DNA of 64,000 nt from Phoronis australis (lineage: Eukaryota; Phoronida; Phoronidae), in assembly GCA_002633005.1 (NCBI GenBank), contig NMRA01000519.1, positions 69,284 through 133,283 on the forward strand. The letters run 5' to 3'. The notes beneath the pieces are model-generated. The model was not told the DNA's origin. It ran no database searches and saw only the letters and a program-made list of their open reading frames with translations. A program made the translations under genes and the position numbers. Shown in pieces: positions 55,701 through 61,329 of the stretch (position 1 is its first letter; every line of letters begins with the position of its first letter).

Positions 55701-55870
55701 CAGTTGTTTAAGTTCGGCTGTGGCTGCGGCTGTCTGGAATGAAACAGTGTGCATCCCCCAACCTCGTATAATGTAGAGTTACAAACTTGAAAAGAAGACT
55801 CGTTGTTTTCTGTCGCACAGACATGGAGGATAACGCAGAAATGGATAACAGGTGAGACCTTATGTCGCAT
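25513..55870 (-). CDS. Alpha2delta/CACHD1-family protein with N-terminal folate-receptor-like domain (20 exons)
   Basis: A large minus-strand gene of about 1,346 readable residues. Order: signal peptide (about 1-19); cysteine-rich folate-receptor-like domain (about 50-170); hydrophobic segment (235-251); VWA_N-like helical region; VWA domain with metal-site motif DGSSSM (DxSxS), EGSSY and ITD; first Cache domain ([35 protein letters not shown]); CACHD1-like linker; second Cache-like region ([32 protein letters not shown]); C-terminal cysteine-rich tail; short hydrophobic end. Relatives are GPI- or membrane-anchored auxiliary proteins of voltage-gated calcium channels. Intron phases agree at every junction except E6-E7 and the gap-broken E13-E14. 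The short hydrophobic C terminus suits GPI anchoring better than the membrane-spanning tail of CACHD1. The gabapentin-contact RRR of alpha2delta-1 is RVR here (DVRVRPWF). Confidence 0.9.
26270..26480. repeat. Old dispersed repeat shared with 46680-46890
   Basis: Both contain TTTTGAAA...GAAA, CTGTGGTTACC or GTGTGGTTACC, GGGAGAAAAAC or GGGAGAAAACTTGA, GAGCAGCTGACAG or GAGCAGTTGACAG, and a TTTTGAAA tail. Diverged intronic repeat. Confidence 0.45.
26918..27056 (-). CDS. E18
   Basis: Acceptor TTGTTTGTTGTAG. Encodes [38 protein letters not shown] and NVNCLIYQ, like the FYFVPGTNxFLLLV segment near the C terminus of the family. Donor AG|GTGGGT, phase 2. Confidence 0.9.
27391..27532 (-). CDS. E17
   Basis: Acceptor CAATACATCAG. 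Encodes [33 protein letters not shown] and [11 protein letters not shown]. Donor G|GTGAGA, phase 1. The E-VVNxxLLxxxxV pattern recalls the EPLVANDLLNHxxFV stretch of CACHD1. Confidence 0.88.
28019..28232 (-). CDS. E16: second Cache region, end
   Basis: Encodes [37 protein letters not shown] and [13 protein letters not shown]. RCFIxxxLGxxVxDH is the strand resembling RCFIMEDxGYLVAHP of CACHD1. Acceptor GCCAACAG, phase 2; donor GTAAGT, phase 0. Confidence 0.92.
28869..29049 (-). CDS. E15: second Cache region, continued (complete copy)
   Basis: Acceptor CGACACAATTTCAG. Encodes [20 protein letters not shown], then [19 protein letters not shown] and KKAGVPCQE. Cysteine-rich insert plus Cache GVxxxDxxL. 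Donor CA|GTGAGT, phase 2. A near-identical partial copy lies at 29477-29630. Confidence 0.9.
28896..30054. repeat. Two ~579-bp near-identical blocks around a single N (29476)
   Basis: 28896-29475 and 29477-30054 differ at only about six positions. Both start TTGGAGAGCTCATAC and end CCGCTAGCTCACT. Best explained by two haplotypes placed in series. Confidence 0.85.
29477..29630 (-). pseudogene. Partial second copy of E15 beyond a single-N join
   Basis: Same coding sequence as E15 except that its 3' end and donor are cut off at N 29476. The whole block 28896-29475 repeats at 29477-30054 with only a few differences, mostly in homopolymers and single bases outside the exon. Probably an assembly-retained second haplotype rather than a real duplicated exon. 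Confidence 0.8.
30069..30337. mobile_element. Inverted-repeat element (hAT-like MITE), 269 bp
   Basis: Starts CACTGGCGGATCTAGG and ends CCTAAATCTGCCTATG. Flanked by GACCA on both sides (30064-30068, 30338-30342). GC-rich interior, no coding capacity. Confidence 0.65.
30623..30780 (-). CDS. E14: second Cache region
   Basis: Acceptor CAATTACTTTCAG. Encodes [20 protein letters not shown] then [18 protein letters not shown], a second RPWY-xA...PYxDxxGxGxxxTxS block. Donor G|GTAAGT, phase 1. Confidence 0.92.
30980..33611 (+). pseudogene. Dead non-LTR retrotransposon with RT, zinc knuckle and nuclease-like C terminus
   Basis: RT marks in order: [66 protein letters not shown] and [11 protein letters not shown] (the xDD active site), then [14 protein letters not shown]. 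Downstream is [17 protein letters not shown] (C-x2-C-x7-H-x4-C), then [20 protein letters not shown] and [14 protein letters not shown], which resembles the C-terminal domain of restriction-like-endonuclease LINEs. It is broken by frameshifts near 31200, 32475 and 33186 and a TGA at 31542. It lies in the E13b-E14 intron, opposite to the host gene. Clade not assigned. Confidence 0.85.
33690..34840. other. Intron; no exon recognised
   Basis: Begins with a short (AC)n microsatellite near 33692. Short open frames on both strands have no splice context. The residues missing between E13b and E14 were not found here. Confidence 0.35.
34845..35655. repeat. Two copies of one segment around single N 35187; second carries a ~126-bp insertion
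   Basis: 34845-35186 and 35188-35655 start GGGTAAAGAGTTTAG and end TAATACCCTGCACTGCC. The second copy has an extra segment at about 35329-35455, between GACAAACTAA and ACGATGCATTTT. Probably two haplotypes in series. Both end in a fragment of the CAGTGGCGG-type element. Eight N follow (35656-35663). Confidence 0.8.
36057..36391. repeat. 85-bp minisatellite, about four copies, with single N at 36212
   Basis: Unit starts GTT(C/T)AACATTGCATCACTAC and ends GGGATACTTATGGC. Starts at 36057, 36142, 36222 and 36307. The third spacing is shortened by the N join. Confidence 0.9.
36400..37400. other. Intron; no exon recognised
   Basis: A minus-strand open stretch near 36990-37196 ([18 protein letters not shown]) does not match the expected second-Cache motifs. 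Nothing else is supported. Confidence 0.35.
37420..37733 (+). pseudogene. Non-LTR retrotransposon RT fragment
   Basis: Reads [31 protein letters not shown] then a stop, then [14 protein letters not shown] and [20 protein letters not shown] with DLPD. Typical RT fragment of a jockey/CR1-like LINE, with one in-frame stop. It ends at the N at 37734. Different family from the element at 30.98-33.61 kb. Confidence 0.88.
37735..37877 (-). CDS. E13b: start of second Cache region, cut by an assembly join
   Basis: Acceptor GGTCTGTTTCAG. Encodes [31 protein letters not shown] and QYPGFHGTA, matching the VyfGsxxGvxRxYPg motif. The exon runs into the single N at 37734 with no donor; an RT fragment abuts on the other side. 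Residues between YPGF and RPWY are missing. Confidence 0.85.
38271..38494 (-). CDS. E13a: CACHD1-like linker
   Basis: Encodes [20 protein letters not shown] then [12 protein letters not shown] and [11 protein letters not shown], resembling the LDLxPxxxxC...STVMLxPxAF region of CACHD1. Acceptor ATACAACAG, phase 0; donor AA|GTGAGA, phase 2, fits the next exon. Confidence 0.82.
38500..40480. other. Intron E12-E13a; no exon recognised
   Basis: Contains a near-perfect hairpin (39740-39798) and short open frames. The minus-strand stretch at 40235-40512 looks mildly coding but has no phase-compatible splice sites; E12 and E13a already join in phase 0. Confidence 0.4.
39740..39798. repeat. 19-bp perfect inverted repeat (hairpin)
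   Basis: AAAATCCAGAAAATTGGTA at 39740-39758 pairs with TACCAATTTTCTGGATTTT at 39780-39798 around a 21-nt loop. Confidence 0.85.
40488..41020. repeat. Dispersed repeat, copy 2, carrying a nested MITE
   Basis: Collinear with 1560-2060. The difference is a ~123-bp element at 40736-40858 inserted where copy 1 reads GGGATTGCCCCTCCCCC. Confidence 0.7.
40736..40858. mobile_element. Nested inverted-repeat element (hAT-like MITE)
   Basis: Starts CAGGGGCGGATTCAGG and ends CCTAAGTCTGCCACTG. Interior GGGCAGAGTATTAGCCAGG matches the opposite strand of the copies at 5.0 and 57.2 kb. The empty site is visible in the 1560-2060 repeat copy. Confidence 0.75.
41210..41960. mobile_element. Long foldback (inverted repeat) element, about 750 bp
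   Basis: Left arm about 41210-41545, right arm about 41620-41960. The outer part CACAGGCGTCCTCAG pairs with CTGAGGACGCCTGTG, CTAGAAATTCCACGGGT with the complement in ACCCGTGGAATTTCTAG, and CTCCAGCGAGTT with AACTCGCTGGAG. The spacer is only about 75 bp. The apparent open frames on both strands are the two arms. Confidence 0.85.
42487..42738 (-). CDS. E12: end of first Cache domain
   Basis: Starts [14 protein letters not shown], continuing the HPAV of E11. Then [20 protein letters not shown] and [17 protein letters not shown], the final Cache strand pair. 84 codons, phase 0 both sides; donor GTGAGA. Confidence 0.9.
43335..43464 (-). CDS. E11: first Cache domain, C-terminal part
   Basis: Encodes [17 protein letters not shown], then [17 protein letters not shown], the Cache GVxGxDVxL and FxIxxxGxxxxHP motifs. 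Acceptor CTCAATTGCAG; donor GTAGGT, phase 0. Confidence 0.93.
43873..44036 (-). CDS. E10: first Cache domain, N-terminal part
   Basis: Acceptor GCATGTATCTTTTAG. Encodes [16 protein letters not shown] and [20 protein letters not shown] then PVYVHNE, a typical Cache strand with PYxDxxGxGLVxTxxxPVY. Donor GA|GTGAGT, phase 2. Confidence 0.92.
44509..44601 (-). CDS. E9: end of VWA
   Basis: Encodes [19 protein letters not shown] then [12 protein letters not shown], resembling the region of VWA where alpha2delta proteins have MACxNxGxYxxI. The exon is 31 codons, phase 0 on both sides; donor GTGAGT. Confidence 0.7.
44610..46010. other. Intron; no further exon recognised
   Basis: No additional exon is needed: E8 and E9 join in phase 0. 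Open stretches at 45035-45547 on the plus strand have no splice or family support. Confidence 0.4.
46015..46109 (-). CDS. E8: VWA domain, continued
   Basis: Acceptor CTCATTGTTTCAG. Encodes [20 protein letters not shown] then [12 protein letters not shown]. Donor GTAAGT, phase 0. The assignment rests on splice sites, phase and position more than on a motif. Confidence 0.7.
47374..47527 (-). CDS. E7: VWA domain, later part
   Basis: Encodes [17 protein letters not shown], then [18 protein letters not shown], the VWA helix and the strand carrying ITD. The 5' edge is uncertain: a single AG precedes CAATGC, but it is one base out of phase with E6. Donor A|GTAAGT, phase 1, fits E8. Confidence 0.78.
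48712..48951 (-). CDS. E6: VWA domain middle
   Basis: Acceptor TTATCTCCAG. Encodes [31 protein letters not shown], then [12 protein letters not shown], the VWA helix, strand and third metal-loop region (EGSSY where many have GGTNY). Ends AT|GTGAGT, phase 2. Its phase does not match E7 as assembled. Confidence 0.88.
48960..50770. other. Intron E5-E6; weak open stretches only
   Basis: E5 and E6 join perfectly in phase, so no coding exon is required. Minus-strand stretches at 49040-49230 and 49690-49900 look mildly coding but are unplaced. Confidence 0.4.
50779..50967 (-). CDS. E5: pre-VWA motif and start of VWA
   Basis: Encodes [35 protein letters not shown] and [15 protein letters not shown]. 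These match alpha2delta WQYFGSxxGxxRxYPA, DVRxRPWY, SPKD and the MIDAS motif DxSxS. The Arg triplet that contacts gabapentin in alpha2delta-1 is R-V-R. Donor AG|GTGAAA. Confidence 0.93.
51074..51340. mobile_element. Inverted-repeat element (hAT-like MITE), 267 bp with internal insert
   Basis: Starts CAGTGGCGGATTTAAG and ends CCTGGATCCACCCCTG. Flanks ACATC (51069-51073) and CCATC (51341-51345) are a probable decayed 5-bp duplication. An AT-rich insert of about 100 bp with TACGCGATGCGTATTGCG lies inside. Confidence 0.7.
52429..52593 (-). CDS. E4: segment before the VWA domain
   Basis: Encodes [19 protein letters not shown] and ends RDFLTL with donor CT|GTAAGA, phase 2, which completes Leu with E5. 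The VNxxxxxxSS...P pattern is the weakly conserved stretch before the WxYFgs motif. The exon rests mainly on phase fit and position. Confidence 0.7.
53034..53220 (-). CDS. E3: VWA_N-like region, continued
   Basis: Acceptor TTTAATTTTTAG. Encodes [33 protein letters not shown] and [15 protein letters not shown], a helical region with an N-glycosylation sequon NWS. Donor AG|GTGACG, phase 2, in frame with both neighbours. Confidence 0.78.
53803..53973 (-). CDS. E2: VWA_N-like region
   Basis: The acceptor TGTCCAATCACAG|AT completes Asp with the G of E1. Encodes [20 protein letters not shown], then [12 protein letters not shown] and ILLDLKTLF, like the N-terminal helical VWA_N region of alpha2delta proteins. 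Donor G|GTAAGC, phase 1. Confidence 0.85.
54080..54290. repeat. ~71-bp tandem repeat, three copies
   Basis: Unit includes GTATCCCTATGGTATTTTAA then AGAGGCCTATCAAGCAACTG. The poly-G tract before TATCC varies in length between copies. Located in the E1-E2 intron. Confidence 0.9.
54295..55098. other. Intron E1-E2; nothing recognised
   Basis: Contains a poly-T tract near 54812 and no coding or repeat feature that I can name. Confidence 0.4.
55099..55870 (-). CDS. E1: start, signal peptide, folate-receptor-like domain, hydrophobic segment
   Basis: The ATG at 55868-55870 is preceded in frame by TAA. Signal peptide-like [20 protein letters not shown]. The cysteine-rich domain reads [23 protein letters not shown], and [29 protein letters not shown] and L-C-C-C spacing recall folate receptor and HHIP FR domains. 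Cysteines are at 30, 40, 57, 65, 66, 88, 97, 100, 116, 120, 127, 148 and 167. A hydrophobic stretch [20 protein letters not shown] (235-254) follows. The donor CAG|GTATTG, phase 1, is exactly compatible with E2. Without splicing the frame would continue to a stop at 55034. Confidence 0.8.
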
Positions 55871-57170
55871 TTAGAAAGTTAAGTAGGTATACAGGTATGA
55901 AGGCGGTGGTGCATTAGCAAGAAGTCTACATAGTCCCCGATCTGAAAAGTACGTATCATAATACAGTAACAAACATTCTTGGAAACAGAGATCAATTATG
56001 AATGGCAAAATATAGATGCAATGACACAACTGAAAGCTTGTGAGTCTAATGCAGAAAAATAGTGTTTGTTAATGTTTTTAGTCATGGTGACTTGACTTCT
56101 TTTTATTCAGTCAGAAATTAACAGAAATCCACGGCATAACACCTTGGACTTTAAAAAATGAATTCCACTCATAGGTAGATTTCGTTTGAGCCAATTTCGA
56201 AATTTTGTACAATATATAATATTCTCGTCGATTATATGACCAAAAATGCTTTTTGGAAATACTGGTTCTTGGGATAGACTTTCTGAGGTTTTATCTTTGA
56301 CCAGAAAATCCGCTGTTTTTGTGATTTTGTTTACAATTCATCCATTTTTGAGGTCATCAGTCGAGTTTTTGCTGACGTCATTGTCTCAAAACGTTACTTT
56401 TCTCGCCGATAATGTCTAATTAAGCGTAATGAACCACCAAATTTTTAATTCCTGTGACTATGTGAAAATAAATTCTTTTTACCACGCAAATCACTTAAGC
56501 TAATAAGTTATGGCTCCGGAGAGCAGTAGGGTTACAGAAAATGTAAAGACTATAATCCTGCAAGTTTCATTGAGCTGGAGATTGAAACTACATGTAGATT
56601 ATGTTTAACACGGAGCAACAGTACATCATTTGACTACATGGTTATTTGAAGGGTGAAACAGTGCCGGAATATTGCCACACAGCAGAAGTATATGCAGCAT
56701 ATGTTACGGACCCTGAGCGTCAGCAGTATTGTTCAGACATCAGTAGATCCTACCATAGACTTATACATGTTTCTGACTGCTATAGAAGCACTAACCTCAG
56801 GCGGTGTGAACCCTATTTGGTCGGATAGGTTGCGTAAAGGCACCACCTTTATTAACATGGGTCGGGTTTGAGTGCAAGAACCCCACCACTGCGTAAGCGA
56901 CGTTCAAGGAATTGTATGAGTCGTGGTCAGTGCTGCAAAAAGCTACGTGTAAGGTTGCACACAAAACAGTCGGGCCCCTAAAATTGCCGAGACACACAAA
57001 GGCGGAGGCCTGGTTTTACTTGATTTCTGACATAATTTACACTTTAGGTTTTTGTTAAGATACAGAGCAGTAAAACGTCTAAAACTTAAGTTTGCACAAA
57101 ATTTAAAGTGTTTGACAAAGGTAGCATTCTTGCTTTTATAAGTGCTCTAATTAATATACAGTATTATTGC
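55871..57170. other. 5' flank of the alpha2delta-family gene; no gene recognised
   Basis: The promoter of the E1 transcript would lie here if E1 is the first exon. No clear TATA element or upstream exon was identified. Short open frames at 56646-56871 have no support. Confidence 0.35.
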
Positions 57171-57330
57171 CAGTGGCGGATTTAGAGGGGGGCCAAGCGG
57201 GTCATGCCCCCCCTAAAACTCCCCCAGATTCCATTTGGGAGCTAAGGGGTGCGCCGTCTCACGGGTAAAATCCTGGCTAATAATACTCTGTCCTGGCCCC
57301 ACCTAAATAAAAATCCTGGATCCGCCCTTG
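57171..57330. mobile_element. Inverted-repeat element (hAT-like MITE), 160 bp
   Basis: Starts CAGTGGCGGATTTAGAGG and ends CCTGGATCCGCCCTTG. Flanks ATTGC (57166-57170) and ATTGT (57331-57335). Clear full-length copy of the family. Confidence 0.8.
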
Positions 57331-57335
57331 ATTGT

Positions 57336-60300
57336 CATCAAAGTAGTTAACGATCAACGTCTAGAAATGGAGTGGTTGCCACAGTTGAGGTTATGCAGAA
57401 ATAAATAAAGCTTAATAGCCTTCAACTATCACAAGGCATTTGTACATCCGTTGCGGCGTCGGACAGACCAGTGTAAGCCTAGGAATACTGGTTGGATTAA
57501 TACCTTACAAACTTACAAGCCAGGAAACAAACAGAAATGGTGCATTCACTCAGTAGCACTAGTTAACCGTAGGCAGGAAATTTTACTCAGAATAAACAAA
57601 CAGGAATTAGGAAGAATACACCTCACTGCATTCCTTTCAGTTAGACTACGACACACTTGTTCAATACGTACGACTCCAAGTCCAAGAGTAGCAGACGAAA
57701 AACTATTGTGCTAAGACAATAGCGATGCTGTCTTCGAGAACGGCGATTCAACCGTGTGTCATGACTGTGTTCCAATTGGACTTCTTACGAGTAGAACGTC
57801 AACGTAGTCGTCGATGCAGCAAGGTGCGAGGATTTTCACAGTAAAATTGTGCGGCAATTGCTTTAGAGGTCATAAGAGCGTATCCAGTGAAATTATACCA
57901 GTCGGTGCTGCCCTCTCTGTGAGTGACTGGTAATGTTGGAGGAGCCATTTCTACTGAGCACATCATTGAAAACGTTGAGAAAATGTGATGTAGTCTAACT
58001 TAGAGCCAGCCTACCAGATTTACATGTATGTTATGTTTCCTTACCTTATAAAATGTGACGTAGACTAACTTAGAGCTCACCAGGGTTCTGCTGTGTCTTC
58101 TTACTTTTTAAAATGATGGAAGGCGAAGCATTTTTGTAGACGAAAGCATAAGAATTTGAAGTATTGGAAACGATCTATGTTCCAAGGCTGCCTTTCCACC
58201 ATCAGTACCGGTATTGAAATATGCATACACTCCAATCTTCCGGACAGTTATACTGAAGGAACGCTATGACCCTGCAGCAGCATATGATCAAGCAACTGCA
58301 TTAAATTCGCATTCCGGAACTAACATAACACTGGCAAATCTACGTTTTCAGTAAGGGGGGTTTAGGATTCGAGCGTAGCGCCGAGTGAAAGGAAGGTCGG
58401 GAGGGGGTAAACTCCCTCCTGTGTAAGATTTTTTGTGGTTTTTATTAGCTGGTTTCGTTTTTCTGGCGAAATATTTTTCAATTTTTATTTTTGATCGTGT
58501 CCCACGGGGGGTTGAACTTTCTGAACCACCTGTAGATCCGCTTCTGATATATGATTGAAGTAGGCCTAATGGTGTATTCAATTTACGCTTGACTCACTAC
58601 CACGACTAGGATGAATACATGTATGTCACACAACATCTGGGGCCTAATTGTTATGAACATGCAGAAGTGATGAGACCGTATACCTGTATATAAGTGAAAA
58701 GTAGGCTCACGCGCCTATATAGCAGATATTTGAGGAAATATTTTCTAGTTTTTGAAAAGAACACTCTATTCTGAATAATCGATAATGAGAATTAACTTTT
58801 TCTCAATGATGCAAGTTGATCTATGGGGAAGACATTTTAAAAGGTCTAACACTGTGGTGAAACGTATATATAATGGAAGTGTGTTATTGGTCATGTGCTT
58901 TTTTAAATAAGCACGAGAAGTTTTGTTACGAGTCGGCCTTGGGTTTCAATATTCCCACAGTTGAAGTCCAGCAATTGAGTTCACAAGGAGGCTGGATATG
59001 ATTGGAAATTATTAAGAATCGCGCGTCAATAAAATAACAGTCAATCTCAAAAAAAGATTTTGATAAGGACCATTTACAGTAATGAAATTGGTAAAAAATT
59101 GTCATGGCTTGTTAATTTATGCTCCGACCATAGCCTCAGGAAAATACAAACTGGCTGTTTTCTTGCCCAGAATTCATGTTGGGACCAGATTTATAGCGAA
59201 AACTACTCCAAACCAGGTTCCCGTACTGTATACAATGTAGAACGTCCGGTTATGACCGCTTTAAGAAGTTATTTCTTCTCCATTGTGTGAAATGGGTCGA
59301 GTTAGCGTTATTTAATTAGCTGCACCACAGTGTAGAACGGGCAGCCTAAGTTAAGCTGGCTCAAATTAAAATTAATGTAATCGTGTGTCCTATTTGTATA
59401 CCTCAAGAGGAGCTAAAAACATAATCCACTTCTGTTGGATTCTTGTCTTTTTTAAAACACGTCACTATTCATACCGTACAAAAGAAAAGTACAGAAAAGT
59501 ACAAAAGTTTGTGATTTCCCATAGTATTTTATACATGTACTTACTTTACTAGAGTTCCCTTATGTATACTAAAATGGTGAAAAAATGCTCAAAATAGTTC
59601 GACTTTTAGACTCCTTGCAATTGATCTTGGGGTTTATAACTTCTTAATCTCTTAGGCTTTTACTGTTCACGTGGCTTACGAATTTTTTACCCACCAAGAA
59701 ATGCAACTTTCTAGTTAGGTGAACGAAATGCTGATTGCTTCCTCCGAAGATGTAGGCAGAATATATGCTTTTCTCCGTATTTTTTCCTACTATTCAAGAA
59801 GCCTGGGTCGCAATTTCGTAGCATAGATTTCGATAGATAGACGTATCTATTGATCACTTGTTTTCTTTTATTAAAGATAATTGCATTTATCGAGTAACAG
59901 GCTGATGTGCGTCAAAGGTACATGTACATGTACAGTACGATGTCCATGCGACCTACTGTATAGTTTACTCTTATGACCAATAATAACGCAACAAAGGAAA
60001 CCAATGTAAGTGTCCCATAGGCGACACCCATACGACGCACTTATGCCCGTGGCATGGATGTCGCAAATTAAGCCATACCTTGTGACTACCATACGACGTC
60101 ATTTGACATTGATTAATTTATATTTGTCATGGTTTAGGTATCAGAAACACCAGGTAACTGGGAGGATTAATGACGCACCAGCTGCGTCTAAGGATGGCAG
60201 AGGACCGACCAAACTGCAGCGGCGGGGCAGCATAGAAAGGTAGCCACACTTGCAACTTGGTTGAGCAGGAGCCGGAGCGCGGCGTGATCTTCGTCAGAGG

Positions 60301-60590
60301 CATCTCGTGACGTCACGGATGAGCAATATTACTCGGTTCCGGCAGTGTTTCCGCTGACTCTGGTCGCATGACGGCACCATTAGGGTGCACGTTTACGTTA
60401 GTACTCGGGGTGTTCTGGTAAAAGAATCCCACGGCACTTCTAGTTTACATTTAGTAATCACGTTGGCCAGTGTTCGTTAAATATTAAATATAGCACGTGT
60501 AAATATAGGCTCAACTAAATACTGGGCACTACAGGAAATCTAAAATCCAGAGGATTTGCATTTACGTGTTGGTGTAATAATCGTAAATAC
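57336..60590. other. Intergenic; no gene recognised
   Basis: Contains a GC-rich repeat-like patch at 58355-58540 (GAGCGTAGCGCCGAGTG, CCCACGGGGGGTTG), ACATGTACATGTAC near 59920, and a CRE-like TGACGTCA at 60309-60316. An open stretch at 60130-60240 is not convincingly an exon. Confidence 0.35.
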
Positions 60591-60596
60591 TCGTAT

Positions 60597-61324
60597 TTAG
60601 TAATAATCGTTATCGTCGTCATAGTCATATTCATGCTTTCTGGAAGACCTTCGTCTACTTTGACTTGTCTTACTAGCTTGACCTTTATCGTTTGACTGCC
60701 TTCGCCTACTACCCGCGGATACGTGCTTCTTTTCAGCGTTCACTTTCACTTCATCTTTGTCACCACGCTTCTTCTTGGAAGGCTCTGTCTTTCTTGTCTT
60801 GTGACTGTGCCTATGTATTTGTTTCTGTTGTTCCAACAACTCAGCACCTGACTTTTTAGATAACACTCCTTGCTTGCTTGCCTTATGGCTGCGCCTGCGC
60901 GCTTGCATCTGTTCCTCTAACTTCTCAGCGCTAGTCTGGTTCTTAGAAACCTTTACCTTGCTTCTGATGTGAATGTGTCTGCGCGTTGGTTCCTGTCCCC
61001 CGGAAGTCTCAGCGTGTGCCATGCTCTTAACGGGAACACGATTTGCCATCTGATCATCGACCATCTCTGCGCTCGTCTTTTTGCCCAGCCACCACTTCGA
61101 AGGTTTTTTGGTCTTCTTAGCTTGTTCAACAGCTAGCTCTTCATCGGCTTTGGACATCCTTTCCTGATATAATACTTCCGCCCTATCGATTTTCTCTTGA
61201 AGTGCATCGATGCGTCTCTGTTTCTTCTCTTCCTCCATATACAGTTGATTCACAATATCGTTTGGTATTCGATAGATCCTCCCCTTACCGGTTATCCTTC
61301 CTTCTGGGTCTTCTTCAAACGGCT
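60597..61324 (-). CDS. Terminal exon of an uncharacterised charged protein with three internal repeats
   Basis: The acceptor ATTACAAATTTCAG at 61325 opens a 241-residue frame, entered at phase 1, reading PFEEDPEGRITGKGRIYR, then a coiled-coil-like QRRIDALQEKIDRAEVLYQ. Three related units follow: KKTSAEMVDDQMANR, NQTSAEKLEEQMQARRRSHK and KKSGAELLEQQKQIHRHSHK. The tail is rich in Lys, Arg and Ser and ends HEYDYDDDNDYY. It is very basic with an acidic Tyr/Asp end; no membrane segment. I do not recognise the family. Upstream exons are expected beyond 61324 but none was found before the gap. Confidence 0.7.
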
Positions 61325-61329
61325 CTGAA

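Noticed and set aside
60120-60243. Plus-strand stretch RYQKHQVTGRINDAP...RRGSIER after a possible acceptor
   Set aside because: Short, with no upstream exon, and next to a stop; cannot be separated from chance.
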